Shown: positions 59,149 through 64,000 of the stretch, in pieces | Layout of the letters: each line of letters begins with the position of its first letter | How positions within the stretch are numbered: the first letter of the stretch is position 1 | Assembly (NCBI RefSeq): GCF_009208555.1 | Contig: NZ_WFLI01000030.1 | Coordinates: forward strand, 1 to 64,000 | Direction of reading: 5' to 3' | DNA from: Janthinobacterium violaceinigrum | Lineage (GTDB): Bacteria > Pseudomonadota > Gammaproteobacteria > Burkholderiales > Burkholderiaceae_D | Length of the DNA: 64,000 nucleotides | Notes under the pieces: model-generated | Told to the model about the DNA's origin: nothing | Database searches by the model: none | Seen by the model: the letters and a program-made list of their open reading frames with translations, nothing else | Position numbers and translations under genes: made by a program

Positions 59149-60384
59149 TCAGCTGGCGAGCACGGGCGCCGGGCTGGTGTCCTGCGCATACATGTAGTTG
59201 CGCGACCAGGGCAGGGTGGAGGAGCGCCGGCCCGCCTTCACGCAGACGATCTGGTACAGGCTGATCAAATCCTGTTCGAAGGCATAGGCGCAGCCGGCCA
59301 GGTAGACGTGCCAGATGCGGAAGCGCCGTTCGCCCGCCAACGGGCGGATCTGCTCGGCATGGGCTTCGAAATTCTCCGTCCACAGGGCGCAGGTGCGCGC
59401 ATAGTGGCGCCGCAGGTTTTCCACATCGAGCACTTCCAGCCCGCCTTGCTGCATGGTCTTGAGCACATTGCCGATGTGCGCCAGCTCGCCGTGCGGAAAC
59501 ACATATTTTTCGATGAATTCGCCGCCGCCATACGGCGTTTCGCCATTGTCCGGATCCGTGGAGGTGATGCCGTGGTTCATTGCCATGCCGTCCGGCGCCA
59601 GCAGCTTGTTGATGATGCTGAAATACTCGGGAAAATGCTTGAGGCCCACGTGCTCGAACATGCCCACGCTGGTGATGCGGTCGAACTGGCCCGTCACGTC
59701 GCGGTAGTCTTGCAGGCGGATGTCGATCAGGTGGGCGAGGCCGGCCGCCGCCACGCGCTCGCGCGCCAGCGCGTACTGGTTTTCCGACAGGGTCACGCCC
59801 ACGCAGCGGGCGCCATATTGCTGTGCCGCACGAATGACGAGCGCGCCCCAGCCACAGCCGATGTCGAGCAGGGTCTGGCCCGGCTGCAGCTGGATCTTCT
59901 TCAGGATGTGGTCGATCTTCTTGACCTGCGCCTGCGCCAGGGTTTCATCGCCGTGTTCGAAATAGGCGCAGGAATACACGAGGGCGGGGTCGAGAAACTG
60001 CTCATAAAAGGCATTCGACACGTCGTAGTGGTAGCGGATGGCTTCCGCATCCTTGCTCTTGTCGTGCGTAAAGCTGCGCACGATGCGGGCCAGCTTGCCT
60101 TCCGGTTTCAAGGTATTGCGCGCCAGCGCATTGCAGATGGAAATCATGTCCATCGCCGTGCCCTTCACCTCGATATTGCCTTCCACATAGGCCGAGCCCA
60201 GATTGGCCAGCGAGGGATTGAGCAAGTAGCGGGCCGAGGCGGCTGTCGGCAGGCGGATGGTGACGCGCGGCGTTTCGCTGGACAGGTCGACATGCTGGCC
60301 GTTCCACAATTCTATGCGCAGCGGCAAGGCGGTCTTACTGCGGATGCCGGCGATCCAGGACTTGAGTTGGTTTTGTACAAACAA
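59149..60384 (-). CDS. cfa: cyclopropane-fatty-acyl-phospholipid synthase, TTG start
   Basis: SAM-dependent methyltransferase that cyclopropanates membrane lipid acyl chains; 411 residues from TTG 60384. YHYDVSNAFYEQFLDPALVYSCAYF, motif I LLDIGCGWGALV, FDRITSVGMFEHVG and FIEKYVFPHGELAHIG are typical. No ATG is available upstream. I chose TTG 60384 because GGAGG lies five bases before it; a TTG four codons earlier has no ribosome site. A hairpin of two GCGGCCGC copies sits just ahead in the leader. Confidence 0.85.
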   Translation of the reverse strand: MFVQNQLKSWIAGIRSKTALPLRIELWNGQHVDLSSETPRVTIRLPTAASARYLLNPSLANLGSAYVEGNIEVKGTAMDMISICNALARNTLKPEGKLARIVRSFTHDKSKDAEAIRYHYDVSNAFYEQFLDPALVYSCAYFEHGDETLAQAQVKKIDHILKKIQLQPGQTLLDIGCGWGALVIRAAQQYGARCVGVTLSENQYALARERVAAAGLAHLIDIRLQDYRDVTGQFDRITSVGMFEHVGLKHFPEYFSIINKLLAPDGMAMNHGITSTDPDNGETPYGGGEFIEKYVFPHGELAHIGNVLKTMQQGGLEVLDVENLRRHYARTCALWTENFEAHAEQIRPLAGERRFRIWHVYLAGCAYAFEQDLISLYQIVCVKAGRRSSTLPWSRNYMYAQDTSPAPVLAS

Positions 60385-60400
60385 GATGGCCTCCAACGAA

Positions 60401-60420
60401 GCGGCCGCTGTTGCGGCCGC
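60401..60420 (-). promoter_or_regulatory. GC-only hairpin in the cfa leader
   Basis: GCGGCCGC at 60401-60408 and 60413-60420 separated by TGTT form an eight-base perfect stem with a tetraloop. On the cfa message it ends six bases before the GGAGG ribosome site, so it may influence translation or mRNA stability. Confidence 0.6.
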
Positions 60421-60510
60421 AAATTGAGAAACAATGTTATTTAGTAACTTCTACCCTCATAGCCTACACCTATATTGAACAGCTTGCTTTGCGCCGCCTT
60501 CACGGCGCGC

Positions 60511-61731
60511 TTACGGTTGCAAGCGCTGCATGCTCCATTGCCCGTCAGCACCGCGCGTAAACACGATACGGTCGTGGAAGCGCGAGCGGCGGCCTTGCCA
60601 GAATTCGATGCGTTCCGGCTGCAGGCGGTAGCCGCCCCAGTGGGCGGGGCGGGGCGGCTGGGCATCGCCGAGGGCGGCGGCCACGGCTTCGTAATTGCTT
60701 TCCAGCGCGGCGCGGCTGGCGATCGGTGTACTTTGCTGCGAGGCAATCGCCGACAAGCGGCTTTGCAGGGGGCGCACATTGAAATACTCGTCGCTCTCGG
60801 CTGCCGTGGTTTTCACCACCGTACCTTCGATGCGCACTTGCCGCTCCAGCTCGCGCCAGAAGAACAGCAGGGCCGCGTGCGGGTTGTGCTCCAGCTGCTG
60901 GCCCTTGTCGCTGTTGTAATTCGTGTACCAGGTGAAACCCCGTTCGTCGAACTGCTTGATCAGCACGATGCGCGAGCTGGGCTTGCCGTCGGGACTGACG
61001 GTGGACAGGCTCATGGCGTTCGGCTCGCTGACCTGGGACTTGAGCGCCTCGTCGAACCACTTTTCAAATTGCGCAATCGGGTCGCGCTGCACGTCTTCCT
61101 CGGATAACAGCCTTTGCACATAGTCGATGCGCATGGCGGCCAGGGTGGCTGCGTCGTGCACGGGCACGGCGGACGCTGCTGGGGCGGCGGTTTCTTCCGG
61201 CGCGATGCCGCGGCGGCGCTGCATGGCCGTGCCCAGCTGCTCCATCTGCTGTGCGCTGAACAGGCGCTTGGCCATGGGCGCCAGCTGGCTCTCTTCCTTG
61301 GCCATGTGGGCCTGGTAGGCGGCGACATAGTCGCGCACGCCGTCGGCAGACAGCTGCGTGCCCGTGCCGGCGGCAATGGCGTCCAGTTCCGGGCGCAGGG
61401 TCAGCCAGGCCTGGTCCATGCGCTGGTGGTCGGCCAGGATCTCCGGCACCAGGGTGGCCAGCAGGGCCGCATCTTCGCCCGTGGCCGTGGCTTGCAGCAT
61501 GGGCATCAGATCCTGCTCTTCATCGTCATGGTGCAGATGGGCGGCTTTATTGAAGTATTGCAACACCGCCCTGGCTGCCTGCTGCGCGTCCGCCGTGTTG
61601 CCGTGCTGTGCCAGATGGCCCAGCAGGTTTTGCAGGGTCGTCAGTTGCTTGCGGATCTTGTCGTGGCAATGCTTGAGCACGGCGATGGGCTGGTCAAAGC
61701 CGGGAACGGAGTCGAACAGGGGTGAGGTCAT
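60511..61731 (-). CDS. pdxH: hemerythrin-pyridoxamine 5'-phosphate oxidase fusion
   Basis: 406 residues in one uninterrupted frame. Residues 1 to about 170 are a hemerythrin-type four-helix domain with putative di-iron ligands His21/His23, His68 and Glu72 (HDDEE, HxxxE), His102 and His142 with Glu146/147. A Pro/Ala linker (about 174-197) leads to a complete PdxH domain from Met200: RIDYVQRLLSEEDVQRDPIAQFEKWFDEAL, SSRIVLIKQFDERGFTWYTNY, RIEGTVVK and WGGYRLQPERIEFWQGR...HDRI. PdxH makes PLP using FMN and oxygen. Met200 has no ribosome site, which favours a true fusion over two genes. Confidence 0.87.
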   Translation of the reverse strand: MTSPLFDSVPGFDQPIAVLKHCHDKIRKQLTTLQNLLGHLAQHGNTADAQQAARAVLQYFNKAAHLHHDDEEQDLMPMLQATATGEDAALLATLVPEILADHQRMDQAWLTLRPELDAIAAGTGTQLSADGVRDYVAAYQAHMAKEESQLAPMAKRLFSAQQMEQLGTAMQRRRGIAPEETAAPAASAVPVHDAATLAAMRIDYVQRLLSEEDVQRDPIAQFEKWFDEALKSQVSEPNAMSLSTVSPDGKPSSRIVLIKQFDERGFTWYTNYNSDKGQQLEHNPHAALLFFWRELERQVRIEGTVVKTTAAESDEYFNVRPLQSRLSAIASQQSTPIASRAALESNYEAVAAALGDAQPPRPAHWGGYRLQPERIEFWQGRRSRFHDRIVFTRGADGQWSMQRLQP

Positions 61732-61843
61732 GGCGAGTTCTCGTGGTGGGCGGTGTGGGGGCGCGGCGACATTGTGGCTTGTCGCTGTGTCAATCCGGCT
61801 ATTTTAGAATATCCGCCAGCGCAGTGTCCGTTAAAATGGCGCC

Positions 61844-62719
61844 ATGCATACCTCCACCAATGAACTAATTTCCATGGACTTGACCGAGATCGATTTTGAA
61901 CGGCGCTTCGGCGGCATTGCCCGCCTGTACGGCGCGCCCGCGCTGGCACGCTTCCGCGCTGCCCATGTGTGTGTGATCGGCGTGGGCGGCGTCGGTTCCT
62001 GGATCGTCGAAGCGCTGGCGCGCAGCGCCGTCGGCCGCCTGACCTTGATCGACCTCGACAATGTTGCAGAATCGAACATCAACCGCCAGATCCAGGCCAT
62101 GAGCGACACCATCGGCAAGGCCAAGATCACGGCCCTGGCCGAACGCATCGAGCTGATCAACCCGTTTTGCCAGGTCACGCAGATCGAAGATTTCATTACC
62201 CCCGATAACCTGGAGCAATTGCTGGGCGGGCGCGATTTCGACTATCTGGTCGACGCCATCGACAATGCCAAGGCCAAGGCCGCCGTGATCGCGTATTGCC
62301 GCGCGCGCAATGTGCCCATGCTGACCATCGGCAGCGCGGGCGGGCAGACGGACCCGACCCTGATCGCCGTGCGCGACCTGTCGAAGACGGAACAGGAACC
62401 GCTGCTCAAGCGGGTACGAAAACTGTTGCGCACGGAATATGGTTTCCCCCGTGGCGTGAAAAACAAATTCAATGTCGACGCCGTGTTTTCCATGGAGCCG
62501 TTGAGCACGCCCGAGAGCGCCGAAGCGTGCGCCATCGACGGCAGCGCGCCCGCCGGTGTGACGGGCCTGAACTGCGCCGGCTTCGGCTCCAGCGTGGTGG
62601 TGACGGCCAGCTTCGGCATGGTGGCGGCCGCGCATGCACTGAAAAGCTTGCGCCAGGATCAGCTTGCCGCAGCGCCAATACCCGCGCCAGTACCCGCGCC
62701 AGTGCCGGACGCCGCCTAA
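61844..62719 (+). CDS. tcdA: tRNA threonylcarbamoyladenosine dehydratase
   Basis: E1-like enzyme, 291 residues, converting t6A to cyclic t6A at position 37. ATP site VIGVGGVGSWIVEALARSAVGRLTLIDLD, NINRQIQA, DAIDNAKAKAAVIAYC and GSAGGQTDPT, plus FGSSVVVTASFGMVAA at the end. A short Pro-Ala repeat tail follows. An in-frame ATG at 61874 is an alternative start. It shares four bases with the convergent thpR end. Confidence 0.94.
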   Translation: MHTSTNELISMDLTEIDFERRFGGIARLYGAPALARFRAAHVCVIGVGGVGSWIVEALARSAVGRLTLIDLDNVAESNINRQIQAMSDTIGKAKITALAERIELINPFCQVTQIEDFITPDNLEQLLGGRDFDYLVDAIDNAKAKAAVIAYCRARNVPMLTIGSAGGQTDPTLIAVRDLSKTEQEPLLKRVRKLLRTEYGFPRGVKNKFNVDAVFSMEPLSTPESAEACAIDGSAPAGVTGLNCAGFGSSVVVTASFGMVAAAHALKSLRQDQLAAAPIPAPVPAPVPDAA

Positions 62720-63243
62720 GCCAGTTGCCGGCTGGCCAGGATGCGGTAGTCGCCGCTGCTTTTCAGCGATTCCACCAGCACCAGTTCCCTGGCCTGCCAG
62801 GCGATGGGCGCGAAGTCCTGGCTGGCCGGCGGCGGCGCCTGGCGCGCCAAGGTCACGTGCGGCGTGAAACGGTCGTGCTCGAAGCGGGGCGCCAGCGCCT
62901 GCTGCGCCAGGGCGCGCATGCAGGCCGCGCGCAAGTCCAGCAGGGCAGGCGATGGCTGCGCCAGGGCTGCCCAGGCCAGCGCCAGCTTCGTGAAGTGGCT
63001 GGCGTGATCGAACAGCAGGGGCATGGCGCGCGCCGGCATCTGCGCCAGGATAGCGAGCAGGGCCGGCAAGTCGCTGGCCGGGCGCTGTCCCAGGAAAGCC
63101 AGGGTCAGGTGCAGTTTTTCCGGGCGCACGGGCTGGCCTTGCAATTGCGTCTGCCAGGCCGCCAGCGCCGCGCGCGTGGCGTCGTCGGGCCAGAGGGCGT
63201 AAAACAGGCGGGGAGTGTGTGTATCGGGCGACAAGTTTTTCAT
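62716..63243 (-). CDS. thpR: RNA 2',3'-cyclic phosphodiesterase (LigT/2H family)
   Basis: 175 residues. Two HxT motifs, HLTLAFLG and HVTLAR, mark the 2H phosphoesterase active site; RLFYALWPDDATRAALAAW opens the domain. ATG 63243 chosen; longer starts run into the FKBP leader. Convergent with tcdA, with overlapping stops (CTAA). Confidence 0.92.
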   Translation of the reverse strand: MKNLSPDTHTPRLFYALWPDDATRAALAAWQTQLQGQPVRPEKLHLTLAFLGQRPASDLPALLAILAQMPARAMPLLFDHASHFTKLALAWAALAQPSPALLDLRAACMRALAQQALAPRFEHDRFTPHVTLARQAPPPASQDFAPIAWQARELVLVESLKSSGDYRILASRQLA

Positions 63244-63329
63244 ATCGTTGCGGCGGTTTGCTATTATTGGCGTTCCCTGCCGGTTCGCTGGCGCAGGGAT
63301 CTCACCGAAACTCACTGAAAGAATACATC

Positions 63330-63794
63330 ATGACGCGTAGCTCCGTTTTGTTTGCCCTGATCTGCTCCGTCGCCGCGTCGCTGGCGCAGGCACAGGCGCC
63401 AGCGCCTGTTCCCGCCTCCGCCGTATCGCTGAGCCCTGGCCCTGCCGCCGATAAATTGATTCTGATCGACAACAAGGTCGGCACGGGCAAGGAAGCGTCC
63501 GCCGGCAACAACGTCACCGTGCATTACACGGGCTGGCTGTACCGTCCCCTGGCGAAAGATTCGCGCGGCAAGAAGTTCGACAGCTCCGTGGGCCGCGGCC
63601 CGTTTGACTTCCCGCTCGGCAAGGGCATGGTCATCAAGGGCTGGGACCAGGGCGTGGCCGGCATGAAAGTGGGCGGCAAGCGCACCCTGATCATTCCTGG
63701 CGAACTGGCCTACGGCCCGCGCGGCGCCGGCAATGGCGACATTCCGCCGAACTCGGCACTGATCTTCGACGTGGAACTGCTGGACGTTAAGTAA
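63330..63794 (+). CDS. secreted FKBP-type peptidyl-prolyl isomerase
   Basis: 154 residues: signal peptide (to about LAQAQA, residue 23), Pro/Ala linker, then one FKBP domain with VTVHYTGWLY, KKFDSSVGRGPFDFPLGKGMVIKGWDQGVAGMKVGGKRTLIIP and YGPRGAGNGDIPPNSALIFDVELL. Active-site aromatics are present. Predicted periplasmic foldase. ATG 63330 gives the signal peptide; earlier in-frame starts lie in the thpR promoter side. Confidence 0.93.
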   Translation: MTRSSVLFALICSVAASLAQAQAPAPVPASAVSLSPGPAADKLILIDNKVGTGKEASAGNNVTVHYTGWLYRPLAKDSRGKKFDSSVGRGPFDFPLGKGMVIKGWDQGVAGMKVGGKRTLIIPGELAYGPRGAGNGDIPPNSALIFDVELLDVK

Positions 63795-63804
63795 TTGTTC
63801 CGTT

Positions 63805-63834
63805 TGGCGGCGGCGCATGTTCGCGCCGCCGCCA
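63805..63834. terminator. 12-base perfect stem-loop after the FKBP gene
   Basis: TGGCGGCGGCGC (63805-63816) pairs with GCGCCGCCGCCA (63823-63834), loop ATGTTC. No T tract; probable mRNA 3' end or factor-assisted terminator. Confidence 0.6.
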
Positions 63835-63887
63835 TCGGCACGTAGCAAAATGTTCAGGCCAGGCATGGCAACAACGCCATGAACTTT

Positions 63888-63916
63888 TTGTTGAGTGTCT
63901 TGAAACGCGGTAGACT
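63888..63916 (+). promoter_or_regulatory. sigma-70-type promoter for the cysteine synthase gene
   Basis: TTGTTG (63888-63893) and TAGACT (63911-63916) are separated by 17 bases. The start codon follows 34 bases after the -10 element, with GTGGAGA as ribosome site. Confidence 0.65.
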
Positions 63917-63950
63917 GGGTTCTTCTGTAATTGCTGTGGAGACCACACCC

Positions 63951-64000
63951 ATGAACATCGCCAACGACGTCACTGAACTGATCGGCAACACCCCCCTGGT
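63951..64000 (+). CDS. cysM: cysteine synthase, 5' end only
   Basis: The first 16 complete codons read MNIANDVTELIGNTPL, the conserved beginning of O-acetylserine sulfhydrylases (CysK/CysM). The gene runs off the window. Which of CysK or CysM it is cannot be decided from so little sequence; the symbol is a guess between the two. Confidence 0.6.
   Translation, partial: MNIANDVTELIGNTPL

Noticed and set aside
1..64000. tRNA, rRNA and CRISPR arrays
   Set aside because: No cloverleaf-like segment, rRNA signature or regularly spaced direct repeats were seen in any intergenic stretch, though a covariance search was not possible.

Overview
The window is about 64 kb of G+C-rich DNA (most genes clearly above 60 % G+C) with dense, mostly ordinary bacterial chromosomal genes. 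Protein character (Hda, PcnB-FolK-PanB cluster, sucCD, pgk-pyk-fba-purC-purE-purK-Sua5 order, VC_2705-type symporter, DUF2889) points to a betaproteobacterium of the Oxalobacteraceae, most likely Janthinobacterium or a close relative. That assignment comes from gene content and recalled family knowledge, not from a search.

Layout. 1-10.1 kb: the tail of an unknown gene, an MFS exporter, then a polyamine block: puuD, puuA, an SpuC-type aminotransferase, potG-potH-potI and puuC. No periplasmic binding protein gene is present. 10.2-14.4 kb (minus strand): panB, folK, pcnB, a HAD phosphatase and hda, tightly packed. 14.4-16.8 kb: AI-2E family permease diverging from purM. 16.8-20.9 kb: MHS-type MFS symporter and GMC oxidoreductase, divergent from an IclR regulator with a perfect palindrome in the shared promoter region. 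20.9-24.6 kb: PPi-type phosphofructokinase, an S9 peptidase and an internally deleted S9 relic. 24.7-29.3 kb: a four-gene overlapping unit, response regulator, histidine kinase, DUF4212 small subunit and sodium:solute symporter. 29.4-31.4 kb: recA (LexA box) and recX. 31.6-37.6 kb: methyltransferase, DUF2889, sucCD, an orphan type IV pilin and a PilZ protein.

38.1-41.6 kb is the clearest accessory region. G+C falls sharply (about one third in sampled stretches of the acyltransferase gene). About 0.95 kb of hairpin-rich non-coding DNA is followed by three co-directional genes: a lipoprotein esterase of the SASA/SGNH type, an acyltransferase-3 membrane protein, and a second SASA-like protein that is visibly a paralogue of the first but has lost the nucleophile Ser and catalytic His. 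I regard this as a candidate two-esterase (one active, one dead) O-acylation module and the best candidate for an undescribed system here.

41.7-47.7 kb: moaC, a BepA-like M48 protease, a DUF protein, a YheT-type hydrolase, an NTF2-like protein, a zf-CHCC protein and azlCD. 47.7-55.4 kb: glycolysis and purine genes pgk, pyk, fba, purC, purE, purK and a Sua5-type threonylcarbamoyl-AMP synthase. 55.7-64 kb: a GDSL lipoprotein with a large Ala/Gly-rich insertion, OmpW, flavin reductase, msrA, a cyclopropane fatty acid synthase with a TTG start, a hemerythrin-PdxH fusion, tcdA, thpR, a secreted FKBP and the start of a cysteine synthase gene. No rRNA, tRNA, CRISPR array, integrase or transposase was seen.
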